DNA of 61,612 nt from Scleroderma bovista. Its lineage: Eukaryota; Basidiomycota; Agaricomycetes; Boletales; Sclerodermataceae. Where the stretch lies: positions 1 through 61,612 of the forward strand of contig JAYMGJ010000354.1 of the NCBI GenBank assembly GCA_037178675.1, given 5' to 3'. Shown here in pieces: positions 31,961-42,983 of the stretch. The notes under the pieces are model-generated. The model did no database searches. It saw only the letters and a list, made by a program, of their open reading frames with translations, and was not told the origin of the DNA. Each line of letters starts with the position of its first letter. Within the stretch, counting starts at the first letter, position 1. The translations under genes were made by a program, and so were the position numbers.

Positions 31961-34900
31961 ACAGCAGCTCCCAGAACTCCGCACAAGCTGGGGGTTGCGT
32001 TGACTCCGACTGTGCAACTACGGAGTTACGCCTCAACACATCTGCTCTCTCCGATCCCAACTCCCTTATGCCCTCCGTCACGATTACATCCCCTGTCGCT
32101 ATTCCTCCTGTTTCCGCTCTTGTTGACTCTGGCTCTAGCCACTGTTTCATAGATAGCAAATTTGTTAATAAACACGCTCTTGAAACCTACGCAATCGCTC
32201 CGCTTGAACTCTGCCTCCTAGACGGTTCTACGAACACCTTCATTACTAAAGCCATCAAACTCGACATTCAGTTCTCCACAGGTGAAGTCAACTCCGAAAC
32301 ATTCTACGTAACTCCGCTGGATTCCTCCTGCGTGCTGGTCCTCGGACATAGCTGGCTCACCCACTACAATCTGTTGATTGACTGGGTTTTGGGCCACATC
32401 GAATTCCGTAAAGGCACACTGCGAATGCCCACATCCCCGGTACCTCCTTCTGTCGAGTCCACCTCTGCGACTGCCTCCACGGCTCCGCCACCAGAGGACT
32501 CATCTCCGCCCTCTGACTCTGACTCGCCTCAGTTGACCGCTCCCTACGTTTCGCTGATAGGCACTGCTGCATTCGCGCACGCTTGCAAACTCATGGGATC
32601 TACCAACTTCACATTATACATCCGCCCAGAAGACGCGAAGCTCCGCTCAGCCTCCGCTGCCACTCCTGTTGATTCTCCCAATCTCTCTGCTGTGCCAGAA
32701 GTCTACCATGACTTCGCTGACGTCTTCAGCAAGGCAAAAGTTACCACGCTTGCTCCACATCGCGAGTATGATCTCCGAATTGATTTGGAGGAAGGCGCAA
32801 GCCCTCCACTGGGTACTGTGTACTCCCTTTCACAGACTGAATTAGGGGCGCTCCGCACATTCATCAACAAGCACCTCTCCTACGGCTTCATTCGACAGTT
32901 GACCTCCGCTCATGGAGCTCCTGTCCTGTTCGTACGCAAAAAGGATGGATCACTCCACCTCTGCGTCGACTACAGGGGACTGAACAAAATATCAAAGAAA
33001 GACCGCTACCCACTCCCTCTCATCTCCAACCTCCTGGATTCCCCCAGCAAGGCAAAGATCTATTCAAAAATCGATCTCCGCCACGCATACCATTTGGTCC
33101 GTATCGCTGAAGGGGATGAATGGAAGACCGTGTTTCGCATGCGGTATGGTTCCTTCGAGTGGAATGTCATGCCTTTCAGCTTGACCAATGCTCCCGCGGC
33201 TTTCCAGCGATTTGTTAACAGCATTCTCTCCGATATGCTTGATGTCTGTGTCGTCGTCTACCTAGACGACATCCTTATCTACTCCGAAGACATCGAATCA
33301 CATCAAAAGCATGTCCGCGAAGTCCTCCGACGCCTCCGCAAGCATAATCTCTTTGCTAAACCGGAAAAGTGCGAATTCCATACCACCTCCACCGAATACC
33401 TGGGCTTCTGCCTCTCCCCCGATGGCCTTTCCATGTCCGCCAACAAAGTCAAAGCCATTTCCGACTGGCCAGAACCCCGCAAGGTGAAGGACATCCAGTC
33501 CTTCCTCAGTTTTGCGAACTTCTACCGTCACTTCATCTTCAACTACTCCGACATCGTCGTGCCTCTCACGCAGCTTACCTGCAAAAACATTCCTTGGAAT
33601 TTTGGTGAGGACTGTCGCTCCACCTTTAACCTCCTGAAGAAGGCCTTCACCTCCGCTCCTATCCTTACCCACTGGGTCCCTGACACTCCGCTGACTGTGG
33701 AGACCGATGCTTCGGACTATGCCATCGCTGGAATCCTTTCCATCACTGGCTCCGACGAGGTCCTCCGCCCTGTCGCGTACTACTCGCGCACTCTGTCTGC
33801 TCTGGAGCTGAATTATGACACCCACGACAAGGAGCTTTTGGCCATTTTCGAGGCTTTTAAGCACTGGCGACACTACCTTGAGGGCTCCGCCACTCCGGTT
33901 GATGTGGTCACCGACCACAAGAACTTGGAATATTTCTCCAGCTCCAAGGTCTTGACCCGCCGTCAAGCCCGCTGGTTGGAGTACCTCTCCCAGTTCAACC
34001 TTGCCATCCGCTTCCACCCTGGACGCCTCGGAGCTAAGCCTGATGCCCTCACTAGACGCTGGGACGTCTACCCAAAAGAGGGGGATAGGGACTACGCTCG
34101 GGTCAACCCACACAACCTCCGACCCATGTTCACCCATGAACAACTTGCGTCCTCCCTTAGGGCTACAATTCTCCTCACTCCGGCAATCCGTGCTGCCATC
34201 CTCGTCAACGTGGAGCAACTCCACAAAGACATTCTCGCAGCTCTCCCCTCTGATCCCGTCACGCTCAGCCACAAGTCCGACTCATCCAATTCTCGGTGGT
34301 CATCAGACTCCGCTGGCCTACTCCGCCTTGATGATAGGATCTACATGCCGGATGCTAATGATCTCCGCCTCAGAGTCCTCCGCTACAAGCACGACCACCC
34401 GCTCTCCGGCCACTTCGGCCAGAACCGCACTTTGGAACTAGTCCGCCGGGAATATACCTGGCCAGGTGTCCGCACCTTCGTAAAAGACTACGTAAGTTCC
34501 TGCACATCCTGCGGACGTGCTAAGATCCCTAGGCATAGGCCCTACAGCCTATTAAAATAACTTCCGATCCCCGCTCGCCCATGGCATTCCATATCCATGG
34601 ACTTCATTGAGCAACTACCCTCCTCCGATGGATTCACCTCCATCTTAGTCGTCGTGGACCGCCTCTCGAAGCAAGGAATATTCATTCCGACCTATGACAC
34701 CATCACTTCCCCTGAGCTTGCCAAGCTCTTCGTCGCGCATGTGTTTTCCAAACACGGAGTACCCACCCATGTCACCTCCGACAGAGGTTCGGAGTTCGTT
34801 TCTCACTTCTTCCGATCGCTCGGAAAAGCACTCAGAATGACCTTACATTTCACCTCTGGCTATCACCCAGAAGGAGATGGTCAAACCGAGCGGATGAACC

Positions 34901-35679
34901 AAACACTCGAGCAGTACCTCCGAATCTACTGCAATTATCAACAAGACAACTGGGCCGAACTCCTCCCACTTGCGGAGTTCGCGTTTAATAACTCTCCCAG
35001 CGCAACCACTGGTGTCTCGCCCTTCTTTGCTAATAAAGGCTACCACCCTGACATCGCAGTAAACTCCGACTTGGGCCTCAGTTCCTCTCGCGCTCAAGAA
35101 TACACCTCTGACCTCAAGGAACTCCATGAGTTTCTCCGCTCTGAGATGGCCCTTGCGCAACAGTGCTACCAAGGCCCCACAGATGCGAAAAGATCAACTC
35201 CGCCGGATTTTAAAATAGGTGATGAAGTCTATGTGAAGGCGAAGTATTTCAGGTCTATGCGCCCCTCCAAGAAGCTCTCCGATAAGAATTTCGGACCCTT
35301 CGAAATAATAGCCAAACCTGGATCGCTCTCCTTCACGCTCCGACTCCCCGACACCATGAAGTCCGTGCACCCAGTATTCCACGTGTCTCAACTCGAGACC
35401 TCCCACCAAAGCAGTATTCCCAATCACGTCCAATCTCCGCCACCTCCGATCGAAGTTGACGGAGAAGTCGAATACGAAGTCGAAGAAATCCTAGACTCCA
35501 AGATCGACTGCAGAAGACGCCACTGCCAACTCCTCTACCTAGTCCGCTGGGCTGGCTACGCCGGTACAGATGAAGAAACATCATGGCTCCTTGCCACTGA
35601 GCTCGACCATGCGTCGGAGCTCGTCGAGGATTTCCATCACAAGTACCCAGGCAAGCCTGGTCCGCACAAGTCCGCCTAA
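31957..35679 (+). pseudogene. chromovirus Pol (protease, RT, RNase H, integrase, chromodomain) with one TAA
   Basis: The frame is entered by -1 frameshift. Protease: ALVDSGSSHCFIDS. Reverse transcriptase: LCVDYRGLNKISKKDRYPLP and the catalytic VVYLDDILIYS. RNase H: TVETDASDYAIAGIL. Integrase zinc region: GHFGQNRTLELVRREYTWPG with CTSCGRAK. Integrase core: SMDFIEQLPSS with SDRGSEFVS and GYHPEGDGQTERMNQ (D, D, E). The last 65 residues form a chromodomain (YEVEEILDSK, YLVRWAGYAG), which in chromoviruses directs integration. TAA 34558-34560 falls between the zinc region and the core (YSLLK*LPIPARPWHSIS); CAA to TAA would explain it. The rest reads in the same frame to TAA 35,677. Confidence 0.92.
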
Positions 35680-35915
35680 GTCACTCCGCCACCTCCAAAC
35701 TCACTCCGTTACGTTTGAAATCTACAAGGCAACCCATTCAAATAAAATTGTAGTACAAAATACAACAAACAAAAAAAAATATATATGTAGTTAGTCCATT
35801 AATCCTCCTCTCCCTCCGCATCCGCCATCCCCTCTTCGTCATCTCCATCTGCTCCGTTCTCCTCCTCCTGCTCCACCACTGTGATCTCCTTTTGTGTCGT
35901 CCCCATCGACGACCC

Positions 35916-37063
35916 CTAGATGAACTGGCGCCGCTTGACCATGATTCGGTCCATTTCGGCCATCCGCCTTTCTTCCATCGCTGCACACCTCCTCTCCAAC
36001 TCCAGTCGCTCCCGCTCTAGCTCGAGCCGCTCCCTCTCGATCACCATCCACTCTCGCTCTCGTGCCTCAGACGCCCCCATCCGCTCGGTGAGCTGCGCTA
36101 GCATCTGGGTAAGCATACCCAGCGCGTCGCGCTGTTCCTCCACCATCGCTCGGGGCACCCCGAATACCTCCTCTTCGTCCGCCTCATCCTCCTCCGTCGT
36201 GTTCCGCGCCTTCTTGCGCTTGCTTGCCCCCTTTGGCGACGTGTTCACCTCGCTCCGCTGTCGTCTCCTCGCCACCCGTTTTGATGCTGCTGCTCCGCCG
36301 TTCTCCGTCCCGCTCCCTGTGACCGTGGAAGCCTCCGCCGCTTTCCCTGCTGTGCTCCAAGAGCAGGACTTGCGTGCGCCCTGGCATGGCGCGCACGCCG
36401 TCGCTTTCGACTTCGCCTGGGCCACGCACCCTGCTGGGTTATTGAGGTGGTCTTGACACCGCGCACATGGGGCACGCCTCCCGTCTGCTGTCACTGCTGG
36501 CACCACCGTCGCACCACCGCTACCTTGAGTGGCCGCGATGGCCTCCGCTCGCGCCTGCAATCTCCGTTGTTGCTCCCGTGCCTTCCGCGCCTCGAACTCC
36601 TGCCTCTGTCGCTCTATATGCGCCTCCTGCAGCGCCTCGATGCATCTCTTGCGCGCTCTCTCCTCCTCCACCTTCCGTTCTTCCTCCGCTTTGCGCGCTG
36701 CTTCCGCCTTCGCTTCTTCCTCCGCCTTGCGAGTCGCCTCCGCTCTCGCTTCCTCCGCTTTGCGAGCCTCTTCGGCTCTGCGTGCCTGTCATGGCGCGTT
36801 TTCGTCAGCATCACACAACGAACAGTACGTTCGCTACTCACCTCCTTCCTCTTCTGCACCTCCGCTCGCGCCTCCTCGACCTTCCGACACTGTTCCGCTT
36901 CGACTGCCTTCCTCGCTATCTCCCTCCGCTCACGCTCCAGAAACTTCGCTGTCGCGTTGGCTTCGTCATCTTCCGAATCGGTGACCAGCTCGTGGTCTTC
37001 CGCTTCCTTCCAGTCTCGTTGCTGCTGCTCGGCGGGGATGGTTGTGGTGTGTTGGAAAGCCAT
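35916..37063 (-). CDS. antisense spliced ORF between pol and 3' LTR: coiled-coil protein with Cys cluster
   Basis: Two exons on the minus strand, 37063-36842 (ATG, MAFQHTTTIPAEQQQ) and 36785-35916 (TAG), joined by a 56-bp intron with GTGAGT...CAG ends, give about 363 residues with no stop. Residues 40-190 are very rich in Glu/Arg/Ala/Lys and should form a long coiled coil (RRAEEARKAEEARAE). A cysteine cluster follows (CARCQDH...CVAQ...CAPCQGARKSC), reminiscent of fungal CxxC DNA-binding clusters. The C terminus has a basic region and a second helical stretch (LERERLELERR). From memory, similar charged proteins with CxxC pairs are common in Agaricomycetes. The function is unknown. Its 3' end lies 237 bp from the pol stop (tail to tail). 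Confidence 0.65.
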
Positions 37064-37228
37064 GTTGTGGTAGAAGGACAAGGTGTTTGAACAATGCGGA
37101 CAACATGCGTCGCACTCTTATATGCGCCCACGGTAAATTTCCGAACTCCGATCAGAAGCTTATCTCAGCAGAACAATGCCAAACCTGTGAAGTCCATATG
37201 CACAAAGGCCCTCAAGGGTTCAGGCCCT

Positions 37229-37240
37229 AAAGGGGGGATA
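37229..37240 (+). other. polypurine tract
   Basis: AAAGGGGGGATA lies immediately before the 3' LTR, where plus-strand DNA synthesis of the retrotransposon would start. Confidence 0.8.
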
Positions 37241-37241
37241 C

Positions 37242-37921
37242 TGTCACGACCACGTGACGCCTCGTGACTCCGCAAGGCCTCTAGTCTGTTGTAAACTAAA
37301 GTCCGATCGTAATCGCACACCTCCGACGCTACATATCCATCTCCACTCTGACAATTGACGCTCTGTCTCCTTTTAGTATATAGTTCCGCGTCTACACCTC
37401 CGGTTATTGTATGCCTCCATTCTGTTTCTGTTCCTGTTCCCTTTGTTCCTGTTTTAGATTAGATAACAATTACTAATAGCTGTGATCCGTTAACCTTTTG
37501 ATCTGTTATGCTTATCACTGACCTCCGTTCCGTGTATGTTACTCATCCATTTGTCATCCGCAGACTCTTACCTACGTCTCCGCTATGTTTCTCTCCGCTT
37601 CTCGGTTACTGTACATTCCCGATGTAAAGTATAAGTACTCGCACACTGAGGGAATTGTCCCTCAGTTCGAATATCAGCTTGAATACCTCCCGCGAACTCT
37701 CCTCTGTCCCCTCTGCCTTCTGGCAAACCCGACCTTCATCAGACCTCCGTCTCTCCATTCCTTAGTCCTCCGAAATACGAGGACGCAGGTATCGCAAGGG
37801 CGCAGCACATACGCTGAAGCCAAGTCCTCAAACACTTCTGCATCTCCTCCGCCTGTCGTCGATGACCCTTCGTACTTATCTCCGCTCTTGTCGGAGTTCG
37901 TCGGAGGAAACAATTCTGACA
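37242..37921 (+). repeat. 3' LTR of the chromovirus (680 bp)
   Basis: Begins TGTCACGACC and ends ATTCTGACA. It is roughly 96-97 % identical to the 5' LTR by eye. It is followed by the target duplication GGCGC. Confidence 0.95.
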
Positions 37922-38316
37922 GGCGCTCATGACGTGGCGATCGACTATCAAAGCTAAGGCTCGCGAATACGTTGTCCGGCATTATCCTTTAGGCGAGAAT
38001 CGAACGGCCGAGGACAATTTAGCAAACGCGCAAGAACTCATCCGTGGTGCATCGTTCATTAGAGATGGGGTCGAACAAGATGTTTGTCCTCTAACGTTTG
38101 CATCATTACAAACTAAAGTGTGTGTTTACAGGGCACAACGAGGAACATGGCATCCCCAGCACTCGCTGGCCTTGTGATTGAGTGCTTTTACACTGGACCT
38201 TCGGCCCTGGGCAAGCTTTTTCCTGAGGCATTCGGACGGGAGGCTCCAAAGTCCGCTGTTTGCCTTGCAGTGACAGCGGTAAGTATCTTCTTTCTTGCTC
38301 AGTAAATGCTCACTTA
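37922..38316 (+). pseudogene. DUF6532-like gene, fragment 3 of 4
   Basis: The exon begun at 29,860 resumes here after the duplicated GGCGC (LMTWRSTIKAKAREYVVRHYP...) and ends at 38081. A 50-bp intron follows, then exon 38132-38278 (TTRNMASPALAGLVIECFYT ... KSAVCLAVTA). The donor GTAAGT at 38279 opens an intron that is interrupted at the TA at 38315-38316 by the Tc1/mariner-like element. It resumes at 41,547. Confidence 0.8.
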
Positions 38317-38394
38317 CAGCTGTTCCCAAGTATAATGAGATTGCGTGTGTTTGTTCAAGTCACGAGTTGCGTGCTTCCAAATTGGGAACAGCCT
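38317..38394 (+). repeat. left terminal inverted repeat of the Tc1/mariner-like element
   Basis: About 78 bp, inverse complement of 41467-41544. The inner end TTGGGAACAG mirrors the outer CTGTTCCCAA. Confidence 0.9.
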
Positions 38395-38459
38395 CTGCGG
38401 TGCCCTCACCCCTGGCCTTGCCGTGCATCGTCATCACCCCTGCCGCCCCGCGAAGCACT

Positions 38460-40190
38460 ATGGATGCTTCAAACAACTCTGATTCTGTTGCAGATGTCAC
38501 GCTTGTGGAAGAAAGGGACAATATTGGTTGTGAGAGCCACGACGAATTCCTCAGTGGTATGTACAGTTACTCAATGATGCTAGCCTATGATCGTGCCACA
38601 CTCACACCTGATAGTGACCGAAGAAATGCAGCAGTATACCTTCATAGATGATGCATATATCCCAGAGGGCCATTCTGTGCCATCCACACCTATTGCTAGC
38701 CCTGTCAAACCCTCACCAAAGAAGGGAAGAAGGGGCCGCAAGCGTAAGCAGTCTGAAAACAAATCCCCATCTTCTCAGGTACCCGTGACTACGAAGAAGA
38801 AGAAGAAAGGGGTGTCAAAGACAGCTGTCTTCGATATTGATGAGGATGAAGTTGCTGAGCCACCACTGCAATCCATCACTGCACATCTTCATCTCGAAAC
38901 CACTGTTGAAGTCCCAGGTCGGCCTGGACGAGGCAAATCAGCATCGACATCAGTTCGACTCCGGCAGTGCAACCCGTTTATTTTCACTGTAAAGGACACC
39001 TACGACATCTTCATTGATGCAGTTGCAGACGCTGCGGATACAATGTCGTGGCATTTAGCCATGTCCCATCTGCGCTGGCGCTTTGAAACGCCAGCTAATC
39101 TCCAACCGAAACTCCTGGTGAATGAAGTTGGCTATACAGCAATGATCACTGCTGTCAAGTCACGTCGAAAGGACCAAGTTATCTTCCTGTACATTCCTGA
39201 GCCAGTTTCGCGTGAAAAGGTGTGTTTGATACTGTGGATATTGTCGTATTGACCGAGATTTTACAGCCTACAATTGATGTGTCAAGCAAGGGGAAGTACT
39301 CAACGTCCGTAACTCAGGAAGCGGACGACATCTCGTCACAATCGTCCTCTCTGAAGTCTCAAATTGTGAGTGTTCTATTGAGTTGTTAGCGTGTTTCTTC
39401 TGCTGAAATACAACCAGAATTGGCTGCGAAACCGTGCCGGAGGCGAGCTCCAGCAGCTTGAAGAGAAGTATCCAGTTGGTAACCACCTGTGCTTTCCCAA
39501 TAAGCGGATATATGCATCGGATGGGCTTTATTGGGAGCTCACACAGCTCCGTCTTCAGGTTTGGGCTAATGCAATAGCAGCAAAGGTGCATCATAAGCGC
39601 TAGGTACACCAGTTACTCACTATCTCCAATAGCCACCAACAGCAACATACGAAGAGCCGCCTGCATCCAATCACTTCACGAAGGCGTCTGCCATACTGGC
39701 AAGTCAGATACCAAAGGATCGCTCTGCCAGTCAGCCCTCCGGTGTCACAGAAGGTCATCAAAATGGTTTCGCACCCTATGGTAACACTTTTCAGGGCCAT
39801 CCTCCACAGGCCCCATACCCATATTTTCCCTATCCCCCACCACCGCAAATGCCATATGGTCCATATGGTTATTACATGCCGCACATGCCTCATCCACCAA
39901 CTCCGACCCCTCAGCCTCCACCTGCTCAAGCTGCCGCTGGATTATCCTCACCTGATGTGACTATGTCACACAATGTTTCACTTTCGGAATTCTGTACCAA
40001 GTATCGGCTGTCAGCGCATACCCAAGAGAAACTATTGGAACTCGATTACTCCCCTGGGAACGAGGTCATTGAAACTCTCACAGAGGTGGACTGGAAAGAA
40101 ACTGGACTTTCAATTCTTGCTTCGCGCTCATTCATGGCAGCTCACCGGAATTTCTGTGAGCTAATTCATACAGGCAAGTGGAACCAGTAA
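38460..40190 (+). CDS. passenger gene of the Tc1/mariner-like element, Pro-rich protein with SAM-like C terminus
   Basis: Five exons: 38460-38556, 38615-39219, 39267-39365, 39418-39585 and 39633-40190 (TAA). Introns are 46-58 bp with GT/AG ends. The start is ATG 38460 (MDASNNSDSVADVTL). The product, about 508 residues, has a basic stretch near residue 70 (KKGRRGRKRKQ), a conserved-looking middle (VKDTYDIFIDAVADAADTMS, HLAMSHLRWRFE), then NWLRNRAGGELQQLEEKYPV. A Pro/Tyr-rich linker follows (PYFPYPPPPQMPYG), and a final 65-residue helical region (LSEFCTKYRLSAHTQEKLLE ... LTEVDWKETGLS) has the look of a SAM-like domain. I do not recognise the full-length protein. It lies entirely between the terminal repeats, tail to tail with the transposase (131-bp gap). 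All frames are open. Confidence 0.7.
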
Positions 40191-40321
40191 GTCCCGGTAG
40201 TCGTTAGAATCATGTACAATACGTCCGCAAACATGTAAACTATAGAGTTCAAGTGATTCTTGCAATCAATACAGTGGTTTTATCACCGAGAGCTGCCTTG
40301 GGAGTTGGACATAAATTTGAA

Positions 40322-41448
40322 CTACATAATATACCCTGCATGACGAATCCAGCCCTGACATTTCTCAGCAGTAATACAGGCGGTTGCTTCAACGAGTGTT
40401 GCCATAGGGTCATTCTCTTCATGAAGACAATGTGCGTGACGACGGAGATATGATTTTACTGTAGTCATGATCAGCAAATCATGATCCGTTCATAGGCAAC
40501 AGCTGAACTTACGTGCACTGAACGATTCTTCAATTGGATTGAGATCGGGTGAGTATGGCGGCAGGAACAGCAAGATACATCCTATGAATAATGAAGGCTA
40601 TATTACACAAGATGGTGGCCTGGGAACATACCAGCTTGCAGCAGGGCTGCTTCAAGGTCCTCATTTTGGTGGATACGGCAGTTGTCGAGGACAATCACTG
40701 ATTGTTCTGCAGGGAACGGATTCATTGAAGGAAGCTGTGAAGGAATATGAGAAAATGACCATGTAAAAAACACAAAACATACGACTTGTTCGATGACGAA
40801 CTGGGAGAACAGATCACGATCAAATGATCCCTCAACGACATCCGCTGCGATATACCCATCCACTGCCATGGCAGCCACAAGCGAGTACCGGTCACCGCGA
40901 ACAAAGACATCCGCGAAGCATGCTCGAGTGCCTGACATTGCCCGTCCATAGTGACGTGCCCATGTCCGCTCGTCTTTTCTGGTCTCGTCAATGAAGATCA
41001 ACTCTGAACCATCACCTTGAAAGTTGTTGTGCACCAGTTCTCGGAACTCTCTGCGACGATCCTCATCTCTTTCTGCAGCGATTTTGTGGAGGATCTTTCT
41101 GGTAAGACCGGCTTCAGCAAGGTTGCGGGAAAGAGTCGAAGTTGAGATGGCAATGTCATGTGTGAGCGCAAGCCATGCAACAACCTCGTCGAGAAATAGG
41201 TCTGTTTCCTGAGAAAAGAGGTCCTTGCAGGCCTGGATGAGGGTACGTGTGAGGACACGGAGGCCCTGACCTTTCAAAGGTGATGGAGGGCGGATGACAG
41301 TGCCATGCTCTTCGAAGATTGCATGCCATCGAAAGAGGCTGGCACGCGAAACTCCTAGAATGTCGCATATATCCTCAATCTCCCAGCCTTGATCCCACAG
41401 CTTGAGGGCGATTAGCTTGACGTCTTCACTGATACGGCGGTTCCCCAT
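40322..41448 (-). CDS. Tc1/mariner-type DDE transposase
   Basis: Four exons on the minus strand: 41448-40783 (ATG, MGNRRISEDVKLIAL), 40734-40632, 40581-40513 and 40457-40322 (TAG). Residues 1-60 form helix-turn-helix DNA-binding domains (DICDILGVSRASLFRW). The catalytic triad is visible: Asp in ELIFIDETRKDERTW, Asp in SVIVLDNCRIHQNED, and Glu in PPYSPDLNPIEESF, the last encoded in the third exon. It should cut and paste the surrounding element at TA sites. The length, about 323 residues, is normal for the family. No frameshift or stop is present, so it may still be functional. Confidence 0.9.
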
Positions 41449-41466
41449 GGTTGTTGGCCCACGATT

Positions 41467-41544
41467 AGGCTGTTCCCAATTTGGAAGCATGCGACTCGCG
41501 ACTTGAACAAACACATGCAATCTCATTATACTTGGGAACAGCTG
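41467..41544 (-). repeat. right terminal inverted repeat of the Tc1/mariner-like element
   Basis: Inverse complement of 38317-38394 with four transitions. It lies just upstream of the transposase start. Confidence 0.9.
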
Positions 41545-41847
41545 TAATTTTTACAGCTACGAGCCGCTATCGATGAGTACACGGTTACAGGTATTCGCCA
41601 AGATCGTCAATTCGAATATACAACATACTCGAAAGTTTTCACGCATCTGATAAATATGCAAACAAAAATTGACGCTAATCCCAAGCATGCCGCAAGGACT
41701 CGGGCGCTCAGGATTCACTGGGCAACTACCGGAATGTGAGTTTATATTGCTCAGTTGTATTACTGCTAACTTATATGTAGTGCATCATTTGACGGTGCCA
41801 ATACGATGATCGCGGATGAGGACGATTTTGACGTAGTTCTCGATTAG
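41545..41847 (+). pseudogene. DUF6532-like gene, fragment 4 of 4 (3' exons)
   Basis: After the duplicated TA the interrupted intron ends at TTTTTACAG (41548-41556). Exon 41557-41735 reads LRAAIDEYTVTGIRQDRQF through ALRIHWATTGM, and after a 45-bp intron exon 41781-41847 ends in DEDDFDVVLD and TAG. The join VCLAVTA/LRAAIDEY matches the family as I remember it, which confirms that the element lies in an intron. Confidence 0.8.
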
Positions 41848-42319
41848 GGCGCATCTTATCTTTTATTGTGCATTTGTTTGTCTCGTTTGCTAGTTGTTTG
41901 TGTGAAATGTTAGCAATGTTTTGCATACCTGTGCATATTTGTTGCTACTGTCAATGACTATGCAGCATTCTGTCCTTGAGATCCACAGACTTGTCAAGCA
42001 TAGGCTGATTACCCACAGGAGTGATTGGCCTGTACAAGACTATGAAATTCTGTAATGGTAGGTACCTTTCTGTGGAGTCTGTGACACTGTACAACCCTGT
42101 GTAAGCTCTGTACAGGGAGGGGATGGTTTGCTGATGTGATGAGGACTGAATAGACTGTGACCAGACAGAAGAGGCTGGGAAGAACCTGGAATATCTGTCT
42201 GGAGTGTATCTGGCTGCTGTCTGATGTGGGCTGAATAGTCTGGGACCAGACAGACACCAGACAATGACGCCTGACCCAGAAAGGAACGTCCTGATTCCAG
42301 GCACAGGTCTGGGACACCT
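41848..42319. other. no gene recognised
   Basis: The region contains CTGTACA and GTCTG-rich sequence. One segment, GTGTATCTGGCTGCTGTCTG (near 42,187), also occurs near 16,826, which suggests an old dispersed repeat. Confidence 0.4.
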
Positions 42320-42728
42320 GACACACCATGCATCGACCACCACCTGACAGCCACCACCACCAGCGTCAATGATGACACAATGATGACCATCACCAGCATC
42401 GATGATGACACAGCCACCACCACCAATGTCAATGACACGAGAGGCAACCACCACCATCACCAGCATCAACAACAACGTGGCCACCACCACCTGCATCAAC
42501 AATGATGCAGCCACCACCACCAACGTTGATGACAATGCGACCACCCCCAATGTCATTGATGCTGTGACCACCACCTCCAATGTCAACAATGATGCGACCA
42601 CCATCACCACCCACATTGTCAATGACACAATCATCCACCACCAACAACCAATGTCATCAACATGACCACCACCATCCCCAATGTTGTCAACAATGCGACC
42701 ACCCACCATCAACGTCAATGACAGCAAT
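42320..42728. repeat. CCA/CAC-rich minisatellite
   Basis: Imperfect units of CCACCACCA followed by ATGTCAATGATG-like sequence recur at about 30-40 bp. ORFs on both strands come from the repeat. It abuts the MITE fragment at 42,729. Confidence 0.7.
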
Positions 42729-42983
42729 CACTGCAAGCATTTCTCAATGTTTCATGACAAAATATTGTAAAAAAAATAGAAGTAAGAGATACTCTTTTAT
42801 TTAAAAATTTGTTCAACAAAAAAGCCAAATATCATACAGCATTATCTTTGTCATTTTTGTGTCAAGACATGATTCGAGATCATTTCTTATGTTGGGACTA
42901 TAAAATATTTAACCTTTTTTCTGCCTGTTCCTTGCAAAACAAATAAAGAAAAGACAATGTAACTTTTCTCATAGCAAGTTTTG
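42729..42983. mobile_element. foldback MITE, left-arm fragment
   Basis: Starts with the same CACTGCAAGCATTTCTCAAT terminus as 15,538 and matches that arm to about CTCATAGCAAG, then stops matching. Confidence 0.8.

Larger units (their letters stand above)
29873..37921 (+). mobile_element. Ty3/gypsy chromovirus, full length, duplication GGCGC
   Basis: The element has two LTRs of about 680 bp, gag, pol with protease-RT-RNase H-integrase-chromodomain, a polypurine tract and a primer-binding candidate. A 5-bp target duplication GGCGC lies at 29868-29872 and 37922-37926. It sits inside an exon of the DUF6532-like gene in the same orientation as that gene. The LTRs differ at a couple of dozen sites by eye, almost all transitions, so the insertion is not very recent. 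Pol carries one stop, so this copy is probably defective. Confidence 0.95.
38317..41544. mobile_element. Tc1/mariner-like element with two genes, 3,228 bp, TA duplication
   Basis: The element begins CAGCTGTTCCCAAGTATAAT and ends with its inverse complement, flanked by TA at 38315-38316 and 41545-41546. The terminal inverted repeats are about 78 bp (38317-38394 and 41467-41544) with four visible differences, all transitions. Each terminal repeat also has CTGTTCCCAA-type sequence at both its own ends. Inside are a passenger gene (plus, 38,460-40,190) and a transposase (minus, 40,322-41,448), convergent, both without in-frame stops. It sits in an intron of the DUF6532-like gene. Removing it leaves a 48-bp intron with normal ends. 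Confidence 0.9.

Noticed and set aside
33298..34272. 324-codon minus-strand ORF opposite pol
   Set aside because: Mirrors the conserved RT/RNase H frame and has no motif of its own.
42320..42727. Long ORFs on both strands over the CCA-rich tract
   Set aside because: Products of triplet repetition; no domain.
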